A stretch of DNA of 28,299 nt from a virus: positions 1 through 28,299 of IMG/VR virus record IMGVR_UViG_3300020463_000101, one strand, 5' to 3'. This document shows positions 14,321 through 21,741 of the stretch, piece by piece. Below the pieces are notes generated by a model, which saw nothing but the letters and a program-made list of their open reading frames with translations, ran no database searches and was not told where the DNA came from. Made by a program: the position numbers and the translations under genes. How positions within the stretch are numbered: the first letter of the stretch is position 1; the number at the start of each line of letters is the position of its first letter.

Positions 14321-15423
14321 TAGAAAAGATCAACTTGTTCCCATGGCATTGTAGTATTGCCAAAGTGACCATAATTTGTTGTATCTGCTAACTGTATATT
14401 AAATAATTGAAATTTATCAATTATGCCTTTTGGTGTTAGATTAACTGTTTGTTGTATTTCGTACGCCAGGTCCTGTCTTACTACGCCATCAGCATATACA
14501 TATAAACTAGTAGGTTCTTTTACACCAATAGCATAACTTAATTGTACTGTACAATTTCTTGCCTGACCACTTGCTACAATGTTCTTTGCCAAATATCTAG
14601 CCATATATGCCGCTGATCTGTCGACTTTAGTGCAGTCCTTACCTGAAAAAGCACCACCGCCATGTGGAGCATACCCGCCATAAGTATCAACAATAATTTT
14701 TCGTCCAGTAACACCTGTATCTCCATCTGGTCCTCCTATTACAAATTTGCCTGTTGGATTAATCAAATATTCGGTTTCGTGGTTAATTGGAGCACCTGCT
14801 TCTTCCATTGCTGTTATTACCAATTCTTTTATACCGTCTTGTACAGCATTTAAACTAAATTCTTCTGTGTGCTGACTGCTACATACTATTTTAGTTATGT
14901 GTGTAGGAGTATTAATATCTTGATAGTTCATTGTTACCTGTGCTTTGCTGTCAGGACCTAACCACGAATATGATATACGTCTTTCACTTGCTAAGTACTG
15001 TAAAATTTTGTGACTATAATATATAGAACTTGGCATATAATCAGGTGTTTCATCACAAGCATAACCAAACATAAGTCCTTGATCACCTGCCCCAAAGTCA
15101 TCTGTTCCTAATGCTATATCTGGACTTTGCCCATGTAATTCATTGTATATTTTTAGATTCTCCCAATGGAAGCCATCTTGTTCATATCCAATTTCTCTAA
15201 CAGTACCTCTAATAATTTCTTCTATGTGTTCTTTGTTAATTGGTACAGTACTTTTATATTCGCCTGCTACTGTAACCATATTTGTTGTAACTAATGTTTC
15301 AACTGCCGCTCTGTGACTGCTGTTGCCTGCTATAATATAATCAGCAATTCTATCAGATATCTGGTCTGCTATTTTGTCTGGGTGTCCTTCTGATACACTT
15401 TCACTGGTAAACTCGTAACTCAT
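14320..15423 (-). CDS. metK: S-adenosylmethionine synthetase MetK
   Basis: FTSESVSEGHPDKIADQISD (5-24) is the ATP-binding N-terminal signature. GAGDQGLMFGY (111-121) is the PROSITE-type hexapeptide region, and GGGAFSGKDCTKVDRSAAYM (about 256-275) is the phosphate-binding signature. The length of 367 aa is slightly under the bacterial norm of about 384 and no motif is missing. It makes SAM from methionine and ATP. Possible phage uses are DNA or protein methylation (a SET-domain protein is encoded nearby) or compensation for depleted host SAM. It overlaps the GIY-YIG gene as TAATG and follows a small membrane gene by one base. Confidence 0.96.
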   Translation of the reverse strand: MSYEFTSESVSEGHPDKIADQISDRIADYIIAGNSSHRAAVETLVTTNMVTVAGEYKSTVPINKEHIEEIIRGTVREIGYEQDGFHWENLKIYNELHGQSPDIALGTDDFGAGDQGLMFGYACDETPDYMPSSIYYSHKILQYLASERRISYSWLGPDSKAQVTMNYQDINTPTHITKIVCSSQHTEEFSLNAVQDGIKELVITAMEEAGAPINHETEYLINPTGKFVIGGPDGDTGVTGRKIIVDTYGGYAPHGGGAFSGKDCTKVDRSAAYMARYLAKNIVASGQARNCTVQLSYAIGVKEPTSLYVYADGVVRQDLAYEIQQTVNLTPKGIIDKFQLFNIQLADTTNYGHFGNTTMPWEQVDLF

Positions 15424-15424
15424 A

Positions 15425-15562
15425 TTATCCCCAAAAATGATATTTTGTTGGAATTTTTTCTTTTATAGGTTTCCAAATTGCTTCTTCAATTGGGCCTAAG
15501 TATTTAGGTCTTGGTGTTAACCAACCAACTAATATTCCTATAATTAACCATTTTAATATCAT
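15425..15562 (-). CDS. Small single-pass membrane protein (45 aa)
   Basis: The frame starts at an ATG that overlaps the stop of the MazG-like gene as TAATG and is preceded by a strong ribosome site (GGAGGAATAATG). It ends at TAA two bases before the metK ATG. The protein has one short hydrophobic segment (WLIIGILVGWL, residues 5-15), then a Pro-rich part (TPRPKYLGP), and a basic tail ending KYHFWG. Tight coupling on both sides and the excellent ribosome site support it as a real gene too short for most ORF callers. The role is unknown; a membrane-targeted peptide is likely. Confidence 0.85.
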   Translation of the reverse strand: MILKWLIIGILVGWLTPRPKYLGPIEEAIWKPIKEKIPTKYHFWG

Positions 15563-15879
15563 TATTCCTCCTTGACAAAAATGCCATCTATCATTTTACC
15601 TTTACGATCTTTAATATCCATGTATGCTACTGCTAAACATTCTTCAATAGTGATTTTATTTCTTTCCATAATATTAATCATTACCACTAACATATCACCA
15701 ATGTCATCTCTAATATCATTGCCTTTACAAATGTTATCACTTAGTTCGCCCATTTCTTGAATGAGTTTTGCTAACTGATCTTTGTCTGTAGCACCATCAA
15801 TTAAGTTTCTGTCATGATGCCACTGCGTAATCTTAGTAATAAGATGATATGCTGTAGCCATGCCGTCATTGTCTGCCAT
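15562..15879 (-). CDS. mazG: Second MazG-like nucleotide pyrophosphohydrolase (105 aa)
   Basis: The all-alpha MazG signature is present: IQEMGELSDN (40-49) gives the first metal-binding group (ExxE) and DDIGDMLVVMINI (58-70) the second (DxxD in place of ExxD). The 105-aa length matches phage MazG proteins, which are single-domain. The reaction is NTP to NMP plus PPi. Compared with the second copy at 10919-11179 it has an additional N-terminal segment and a different core, so the two are not recent duplicates. It is flanked by a kinase-nucleotidyltransferase fusion and a small membrane protein that overlaps its stop. Confidence 0.88.
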   Translation of the reverse strand: MADNDGMATAYHLITKITQWHHDRNLIDGATDKDQLAKLIQEMGELSDNICKGNDIRDDIGDMLVVMINIMERNKITIEECLAVAYMDIKDRKGKMIDGIFVKEE

Positions 15880-16655
15880 TATAATTTTCCTTCTTCTCTC
15901 ATTTGTTCACGTATTTTGGTAGCACTGATATCGTGTATAGCATCGTCAAAAACTTCTTGCTCAATTTTATATCCAACATCTCTACCATACGTTATGTTTA
16001 AGAGGTTTGGTACAACCTCTATCTTTACTTTACCAGCAAATTTATATAAACTTTGTTGTAAGTTTTCTATAACTTCATGTGCTGGAAAAGGATTCTTTTC
16101 ATCAGTTGGCATATCTCTAACCATTAAAAACACTTGATTGTGTTTAGCCAATGCTCTATCGAACAATGCTTGGTGTCCAGGATGCCAGGGTTGAAATCTT
16201 CCAAGCATTTGTGTAGTGGGTGCCTGGTTATCCCATATAAATCTTTGTCCAATTTCATAAGCAATTATTTTAGCATCTACATCACCACGTTGTTCGTGTA
16301 TATTGTAGTCTGTTGCTATTGGTCTTTCAAATACTTTATTAGTATCTTCAAATCTACCTGCTTCTATTGTGTCTACAAATATTTCATAGTCAGCAAAGAA
16401 TTTATTTCTTGCACTTTCAAATGGTGCTACAAAATCTGCCATGGCAATCTTGCCTTCTAATTCAGCATTTATACATAAATCAATCATTCGTTGATTTTGC
16501 CTTAATCTACCTTCTTCAGAAAAGTCCCAGTCGTCTGCTTCTTCTCTAACTTTATCTGCGTTGAACCAGGCAACTTTATCACCTAGGTATTCAACCAGTC
16601 TTTCTGCCAAGTAAGTTTTTCCACTACCCGGTAATCCAAAAATTAATACTCTCAT
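15879..16655 (-). CDS. Kinase-nucleotidyltransferase fusion (APS-kinase-like plus HxGH)
   Basis: The N-terminal half (about 1-140) is a P-loop kinase close to the APS kinase/CysC type: GLPGSGKT (7-14), FNADKVREE (31-39), DWDFSEEGRLRQNQRMIDLC and MADFVAPFESAR (72-83). The C-terminal half is an HxGH nucleotidyltransferase: GRFQPWHPGH (152-161), an FLMVRD strand and ISATKIREQM (243-252), like the NMN adenylyltransferase ISSTxxR motif. The order, kinase then nucleotidyltransferase, is opposite to NadR. The substrate cannot be fixed: NAD salvage, PAPS or another cofactor or nucleotide modification are possible. A sulfotransferase-like gene in the same window makes a PAPS link attractive. The start overlaps the upstream stop as ATGA. 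Confidence 0.85.
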   Translation of the reverse strand: MRVLIFGLPGSGKTYLAERLVEYLGDKVAWFNADKVREEADDWDFSEEGRLRQNQRMIDLCINAELEGKIAMADFVAPFESARNKFFADYEIFVDTIEAGRFEDTNKVFERPIATDYNIHEQRGDVDAKIIAYEIGQRFIWDNQAPTTQMLGRFQPWHPGHQALFDRALAKHNQVFLMVRDMPTDEKNPFPAHEVIENLQQSLYKFAGKVKIEVVPNLLNITYGRDVGYKIEQEVFDDAIHDISATKIREQMREEGKL

Positions 16656-17401
16656 CTATCCTCGTTTTGCTCTTTTTCGTACTCGGCATTTTCATCAAAA
16701 CCTTCCCAATACTCGTCATCAAGTTCTTCGAATTGTCCATATGAATCGTGCCACTTCTTATTTAACCAACCAATGTCTGCATTATAACTTTTACCGGTTG
16801 TGTCATTGTTATCGTAATCAGTAAACAATTCTTCTTTGTTATAATACACTCTATCAACCATCTCGCACATGTTAGTTTCTGCTAATCCAATACCTAATTT
16901 AGTATAATCAAACTCTTCATCTGTGTCAATAAACCAACAACCAAAACCACCTTTTTCTGAACTGTGAAATAGTAAAACAGGAACATATTCTTCTAAATCC
17001 TCATTTGGTTTATCTTTACCAAAGTATCCTGCCTCTCTACTATACACTTGTATAGGTTCACCGTTCCACACTTCTTTTTCCCATCCATAATCATCACTGC
17101 CATCTGATGGAACTTGATGTACAGTAAATCCTCCGTCACCATATGGAGCATTAAGATGTTCTATATCATCGCATTCCCACATGTAATAATCATCTCGTGG
17201 ACTTAATATTGCTTCTGGATTTTCGTGTTCTTCCATTTCAAATTCATCATGTACACAGTTGTCTTCTGCGTTTAGCACTAGTTCGACCAAATCGTCTTGT
17301 TCTAACTTCAAGGATTGTTTTACAAACTCCTCTTTTACTTCTCCAATGACAAGTTCTCCTCCATAATTACTACCTTCTATTCTGTATCTATATTTTGCCA
17401 T
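16652..17401 (-). CDS. Large acidic conserved protein (249 aa)
   Basis: The protein is strongly acidic, with many Glu and Asp, plus frequent Tyr and Trp (for example WECDDIEHLNAPYGDG and WLNKKWHDSYGQFEELDDEYW). It starts MAKYRYRIEGSNYGGELVIG, suggesting an N-terminal beta domain. There is no membrane segment or recognised catalytic motif. Highly acidic phage proteins of this size sometimes mimic DNA to inhibit host nucleases, but there is no direct evidence for that here. It overlaps the neighbours by one and four bases (TAATG, ATGA) and is transcribed with the SET-domain gene. Confidence 0.7.
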   Translation of the reverse strand: MAKYRYRIEGSNYGGELVIGEVKEEFVKQSLKLEQDDLVELVLNAEDNCVHDEFEMEEHENPEAILSPRDDYYMWECDDIEHLNAPYGDGGFTVHQVPSDGSDDYGWEKEVWNGEPIQVYSREAGYFGKDKPNEDLEEYVPVLLFHSSEKGGFGCWFIDTDEEFDYTKLGIGLAETNMCEMVDRVYYNKEELFTDYDNNDTTGKSYNADIGWLNKKWHDSYGQFEELDDEYWEGFDENAEYEKEQNEDR

Positions 17402-17757
17402 TACTCTTCTATTTCTGGTTCTGTGTCATCACCAACTGTTCCGTCATAACCTTTAAATCTGTAAAACACAGTTATCTCTTCTCCTGCCTTGACAGGTCTA
17501 ATCACATGTAATATTCTGTCGCCTTTGTCAGTGGCAATGTAACTATTAGGATCATCGCTATGATTAATAAATCCACCTAAAGGAGTTCTCACCCATTCGT
17601 GTCTATCTCTATTGTGTACTAGCACATGAGTTTCACCTAATACAGTTCCAGCATTTAAATAACTTGTTGCGTGTAAACCTAAGCCATCAATTAGACTGTT
17701 CAGTATAGTAACTTCCTTTGGTAAAGGTCTGTATGTGCTTTCGTTAAAAGTTTTCAT
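17401..17757 (-). CDS. SET-domain protein (probable protein-lysine methyltransferase)
   Basis: The 118-aa protein (ATG at 17757, GGTG upstream; a TTG five codons earlier overlaps the upstream stop but is less likely) has the SET order. SLIDGLGLHATSYLNAGTVLGE (from about 21) gives the GxG and the strand leading to the cofactor, GGFINHSDDPNS (61-72) is the NHSxxPN cofactor/active-site motif, and HVIRPVKAGEEITVFYRF (84-101) is the GEEI/LTxxY motif with the catalytic Tyr. There is no post-SET cysteine cluster. SET enzymes transfer methyl groups from SAM to Lys, so metK nearby is suggestive. The target (phage or host protein) is unknown. Confidence 0.85.
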   Translation of the reverse strand: MKTFNESTYRPLPKEVTILNSLIDGLGLHATSYLNAGTVLGETHVLVHNRDRHEWVRTPLGGFINHSDDPNSYIATDKGDRILHVIRPVKAGEEITVFYRFKGYDGTVGDDTEPEIEE

Positions 17758-17768
17758 TATGTCACCGA

Positions 17769-18272
17769 TCAAAATACATCGCCTAGGTCTACAACGTCTG
17801 GAATTTTATTTGCTTCTTTTATAAAAAGTACACTAGACGGAGTTTTTTTATTTTCTATTGGTGTTACCAAAAGGTGTCCGTGTTTCAACTTTGGAAAGAA
17901 CCATTTTACTTCTTGATATATGTTTGTAATAAAAATTTCTTCTATCCTAGGTATTTTGTTATCCATAGGGTTAAACACTGGTGTTCTAAATCCTCTATTA
18001 TTAAGACTTGTAAGTGGAACAATTTCTACTTCTGTGTGGCAATCGTCATCGCATATTGCTATACTCCAATCCATTGGCATTTGTATTTCATTACCGCCAA
18101 TATTTAAAACTATTGCTGGTGAATAAAAACTTTCTAAAAATACCAAAGGGTGCCAAAAGTAATCATAATACTCTGGGTCATTTACATCTAAAACACAATA
18201 TCTTAGATCATCAATTTCATCTGGAACACTATCCAGGTTATACACGTCATTCTCAACGGTTAATATATTCAT
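17769..18272 (-). CDS. Conserved phage protein (167 aa), function unknown
   Basis: The protein has beta-rich stretches: AIVLNIGGNEIQMPMDWSIAI, then DDDCHTEVEIVPLTSLNN, and VKWFFPKLKHGHLLVTPI. The pattern MPxDWSI...FFPKLxxG is one I associate with a conserved protein of T4-like marine phages. The C-terminus ends VVDLGDVF, an acidic-hydrophobic tail that recalls peptides that bind the sliding clamp in T4 (gp33/gp55 tails). This could mean a clamp-linked role in late transcription or replication, but is speculative. It overlaps uvsW by four bases (ATGA). Confidence 0.75.
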   Translation of the reverse strand: MNILTVENDVYNLDSVPDEIDDLRYCVLDVNDPEYYDYFWHPLVFLESFYSPAIVLNIGGNEIQMPMDWSIAICDDDCHTEVEIVPLTSLNNRGFRTPVFNPMDNKIPRIEEIFITNIYQEVKWFFPKLKHGHLLVTPIENKKTPSSVLFIKEANKIPDVVDLGDVF

Positions 18273-19732
18273 ACATACTCCACTTTTGTTATTTTAAAAG
18301 GATATTCGGCTTCCTTATAAAATTTCTTTCTTTCAGTTAAATGTTTTTTACTATATTTTAGTGTGCTAGTAATATCATACACATTTACAAAGTCTTTATC
18401 CTTGGCTCTTCTAATACCTCTGCCAATACTTTGGATTACTCTTACAAAACTTTTGCCTGGTTCAATTAAAACTAAATTGAATATTCTTGGTATATTAATA
18501 CCAACTGCGGCTACACCATATGTAGCAACAATTACTTTTCCTGTGGAGTCAGCAACTTCATCATAATTTTCTTTTCTTTCTGCTGATTTCATACCGCCCG
18601 ATATAAACACCCAGTCTGGATTTTTTTCTATTAGCATTTCTCCTGTTTTAATTCTGTCTACTAAAATTAATGTATTGCCTGCTCCTTTTATGCCGTTGGC
18701 CATCTCGCTAAAGAATTCTATTCTTTCTGGATTTGTTGTAATCCATTTTAATTCTTGTGCGTAATTATTAAAACCAACATGCGAATCTACAAGTTGTAAT
18801 ACATTAACTTCTAAATTAGCAAGTATTCCTTTGTCTTGTAATTCTTTAGCACTTAGTTGTCCTACTATTGGACCAATTGTGCTAGTACAGGCAACCTCTT
18901 CGTGTTTGTCTTTTGGTATTGTACCTGTTAGTCCCCAACGTACAGGAACATTAGCAAATACACTACTTAATAATTGTTTAAGTACATCTGCTTTTGCTTT
19001 GTGTACTTCGTCTACCATTACACATACAACACCATCTATAAATGTTTGTATGTCAAAATCTACTGCTTCTTTGGCCTTAGATTTCTTGTGTAGTATTTCT
19101 AAACTTTGCCATGTACAAATTGTGTGCGTTTTATTGTATTCTTTTCTGTCCCCGTAGAAAACACCAACGTCTAGGCCTAAATGCTTGTAGTCCGCTTCTG
19201 TTTGCGTTACAAGGTCCTTATTAGGCACTATCACTATTGTTCTACCATACTGTTCGCACTTGTGACTCAGTACTGCTGTAACCAATGTTTTACCGGCGCC
19301 AGTGGCAATCTCCTGTAAGCATTGTGGCGTTTCTAAAAAGCGATTGATTATCTCCACTTGATAATCTCTTAGTATAATTGGCAATCCTTCTGCTGGATGA
19401 TTTTTAGGCCAACTATATTGCTCATATGAATCTTGCTCAACTTTGTCAAAGGCAAAACTCCAAGTTTGTCTTTTGTCATCTACCTCTACGTCATAACCAA
19501 GTTCAGAGACAACCGGAAGTAATTGATCTAATAAGTTTAAGTAACTTCTACCACCTATGTCGCAATATCTCACATAACCGTCCCAGCGACCTAATTTGTA
19601 TGCTGGCATGTGATATGCGTAGGGTAAGAAATATTTACAAGTGTCAGACAGTTTTCGTCTAGTAGCAACATCTAAGTCATGAAACTTGATATTTACTTCA
19701 TCTCTTATTTCCAGTCTTGTACTTCTAGCCAT
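18269..19732 (-). CDS. uvsW: ATP-dependent helicase UvsW
   Basis: The 487-aa protein carries an N-terminal region of about 110 residues, then superfamily 2 motifs: LRDYQVEII (Q-like/motif Ia region, 121-129), ATGAGKT (143-149, Walker A), VDEVHKA (240-246, DExH box) and GLTGTIP (about 268, motif III). The second RecA-like half has GINIPR and QSIGRGIRRAKD (motif VI). This is the order and length of T4 UvsW (587 aa, here shorter), which unwinds R-loops and branched DNA and supports recombination-dependent replication and repair. It is transcribed first in a 17-gene operon from a consensus promoter whose start falls next to the ATG. Confidence 0.93.
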   Translation of the reverse strand: MARSTRLEIRDEVNIKFHDLDVATRRKLSDTCKYFLPYAYHMPAYKLGRWDGYVRYCDIGGRSYLNLLDQLLPVVSELGYDVEVDDKRQTWSFAFDKVEQDSYEQYSWPKNHPAEGLPIILRDYQVEIINRFLETPQCLQEIATGAGKTLVTAVLSHKCEQYGRTIVIVPNKDLVTQTEADYKHLGLDVGVFYGDRKEYNKTHTICTWQSLEILHKKSKAKEAVDFDIQTFIDGVVCVMVDEVHKAKADVLKQLLSSVFANVPVRWGLTGTIPKDKHEEVACTSTIGPIVGQLSAKELQDKGILANLEVNVLQLVDSHVGFNNYAQELKWITTNPERIEFFSEMANGIKGAGNTLILVDRIKTGEMLIEKNPDWVFISGGMKSAERKENYDEVADSTGKVIVATYGVAAVGINIPRIFNLVLIEPGKSFVRVIQSIGRGIRRAKDKDFVNVYDITSTLKYSKKHLTERKKFYKEAEYPFKITKVEYV

Positions 19733-19739
19733 AAACTAT

Positions 19740-19768
19740 ATTATACATTTAAACATACAAATTGTCAA
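19740..19768 (-). promoter_or_regulatory. Consensus sigma70 promoter for uvsW operon
   Basis: On the minus strand TTGACA (19763-19768) and TATAAT (19740-19745) are both perfect and separated by 17 bases. The start is expected near 19733, one base before the uvsW ATG (19732). The promoter overlaps the short gap after the glycosyltransferase-like gene. Confidence 0.9.
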
Positions 19769-20819
19769 TCTGTTTAAGTATATTTCCTATTGTTTTTTTG
19801 TGTTGTTGTTCATTCAAAAATACTGATTGATTATATTCTAATTTTTCTTTAATTAAATTATAATCTATTCCTTCTTTGCTTATCATGTTTACTTGATCTA
19901 ATAATTTTAGCCACCTTTCTTCGGGTGCTTCTTTACTATCAAAATCATAGTCCCAAATTTCGTCATATAATTCAAAACCTAAATAATCTTTTAAGTTTTT
20001 GTGATATTCAAAATCTGATATAGACACAAAAGGATGATTGTTAAAAATGGGTTTGAATGTTTTTTCTGTTGGAAAGAAAGAGTTATTAAACGACTGTAAT
20101 GGCATTGAGCCTTCGTTGGCATCATTATTAGCAGAACTTTCTGTAACCAAATTAAAATATGTATTTTCAAACCAACTATTTTTATAATCGTTATCCCAAG
20201 TAACTCCGTCGTTTGTATCTTTAATATCATCAGGCAGAGTAATAGTAGGATAACCTTCGAAAATACTGCCATGGTGTCTATTATGGAAACTAAAAATTGC
20301 TTCTTGTATTAAATCATTTTCCATACAGTAATTATACACAAATCTTCTTCCTGGTTTGTTTACACCATTAAGGCATAAAAAAGATTTTTTATCTGATAGT
20401 AAATGTTCGTTAAATGTCACAGGTGTCTTATTAAATTCATATTTTAATAAGCCATATGATTGCAACATGAAATAGGGTACTGTTATTACTTCTCCAAAGT
20501 GGTTGTGGCTTTCCATTAATAAATTTGAAGTGAGTAAAGTGGTTGTAGTTGTAAAACCACAGTCATGAAATTTTTGTACATTTGCTTCGTACATTGAATC
20601 TACAATTACATGTACGTCATTTGTATTAAGATATTCAATATATTTTGCAAATTCTACTTTGGGGTTATTATTTAAACCGTTAACAACCACAATATAATTT
20701 TTATCAATTAATTCTTTAAGTTTATCTAGGGAAGTTACTAACTCAATATTAATCGAGTCTTCAACAATTAACTGAAAACGATTTAATGACGTGCCTCCTA
20801 TAGTTGCTATATTATACAT
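19749..20819 (-). CDS. Glycosyltransferase-like protein (356 aa)
   Basis: FFPTEKTFKPIFNNHPFVSIS (from residue 248) resembles the donor-binding motif TEKxxxxxxxGxxPVxxG seen in GT10-like and exostosin-like glycosyltransferases and in phage proteins of that kind. A second typical segment is FLCLNGVNKPGRRFVYNYC (147-165). The remainder (N-terminal 1-140) is alpha/beta without a P-loop. Such phage proteins are usually assigned to sugar transfer onto virion or host glycans. It overlaps the preceding gene by 8 bases and is followed by the uvsW promoter. The donor and acceptor cannot be deduced. Confidence 0.65.
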   Translation of the reverse strand: MYNIATIGGTSLNRFQLIVEDSINIELVTSLDKLKELIDKNYIVVVNGLNNNPKVEFAKYIEYLNTNDVHVIVDSMYEANVQKFHDCGFTTTTTLLTSNLLMESHNHFGEVITVPYFMLQSYGLLKYEFNKTPVTFNEHLLSDKKSFLCLNGVNKPGRRFVYNYCMENDLIQEAIFSFHNRHHGSIFEGYPTITLPDDIKDTNDGVTWDNDYKNSWFENTYFNLVTESSANNDANEGSMPLQSFNNSFFPTEKTFKPIFNNHPFVSISDFEYHKNLKDYLGFELYDEIWDYDFDSKEAPEERWLKLLDQVNMISKEGIDYNLIKEKLEYNQSVFLNEQQHKKTIGNILKQIDNLYV

Positions 20820-21741
20820 CTGCTACCAGTGTTTTTAAAATTTCAACACTAATGCTATTAGCAGGTGTTGTATATAACCTTCCATACGATAAACTTGTCC
20901 CTGTATCTTCAGAGCAAGGTAAAAACACACTTAGTTCTTCTGTGGTTGCTATTGGTCCAAATCCAATAATATCTACACCTAATAATTCAAAGTTAGAAGC
21001 ATTTAATAATTCTTTATAGGAGCATTGTTTATACACATATCCGTCTATGTCATGTACTGCTTTTACAATTTCTTCATTAACTTCTACTTCTTCGGGAATA
21101 ATTATTCCAGCAATAAACTCGTCTGATACGTCGCAGTGATTTTTTATATTGTCAATATCAAGTTTATTATCTACACAATTTACTGGCAGTGAAACTGTCT
21201 TTGTTTGTTCTAATGCTCTAATTGTTTCTATGTCTGTATTATTGGTTGTAATTATACAGTCTTTAAAATATTCGCTATTGTGTAGATGTGATTCTCTCAT
21301 AACTAAAATAGCATTTAGTTTATCTGTAAAAGAATTACCTGATTGACAATCTATGCCGTAATAGTTTGAAGTTTGTAGAAACTTTTTTGCTAGTGTTTTA
21401 TATTCTGATATATACTGATCTTTTAATGTTGATTCAATTGGTATAGAAAAATTTTGGTCTTGATAGTTTATTTCAATAGAATCGTCATTGTAAAATATGT
21501 GTACAACACTATCTTTAATTTTTAATTTAGTGTCATCTGTAATAACATACGGAAACCATTTGAAATATGATTTAAAAATTAAGTTACTTACAGGATCTAG
21601 ATTAATTTTTACAATATTATCTTCATTAAGATACTCAGATAAATTATCCTTGAATGTGTTTAATAGTGTTTGTACTGAGGTTATAGAGAGATGTCTTCCA
21701 TTCCCGCTGTTCTCAATTTCACTATGTGACCTATCTGCCAT
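20812..21741 (-). CDS. Conserved phage protein (309 aa), C-terminal half perhaps aminotransferase-like
   Basis: The start codon lies inside uvsY: the overlap is 61 bases, long for this tightly packed genome, but the frame is open and no later start codon is found before residue 148. The N-terminal half (1-150) is unclassified. The C-terminal half (about 160-275: CIITTNNTDIETIRALEQ... and GVDIIGFGPIATTE) has the strand-helix order of class V aminotransferases/cysteine desulfurases, but the catalytic Lys, His and Asp are not evident. If related, it would be a degenerate, inactive form. The pairing with a glycosyltransferase-like gene suggests a shared role, unproven. Confidence 0.65.
   Translation of the reverse strand: MADRSHSEIENSGNGRHLSITSVQTLLNTFKDNLSEYLNEDNIVKINLDPVSNLIFKSYFKWFPYVITDDTKLKIKDSVVHIFYNDDSIEINYQDQNFSIPIESTLKDQYISEYKTLAKKFLQTSNYYGIDCQSGNSFTDKLNAILVMRESHLHNSEYFKDCIITTNNTDIETIRALEQTKTVSLPVNCVDNKLDIDNIKNHCDVSDEFIAGIIIPEEVEVNEEIVKAVHDIDGYVYKQCSYKELLNASNFELLGVDIIGFGPIATTEELSVFLPCSEDTGTSLSYGRLYTTPANSISVEILKTLVADV

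Noticed and set aside
17769-17772. TTG start for the SET-domain gene, overlapping the upstream stop
   Set aside because: The ATG at 17757 has a GGTG site just upstream and retains all SET motifs, so it is the likelier start.
20811-20816. TATAAT at the start of the glycosyltransferase-like gene
   Set aside because: It lies inside the start codon region and has no -35 at proper spacing, so a transcript from it would miss the ATG.
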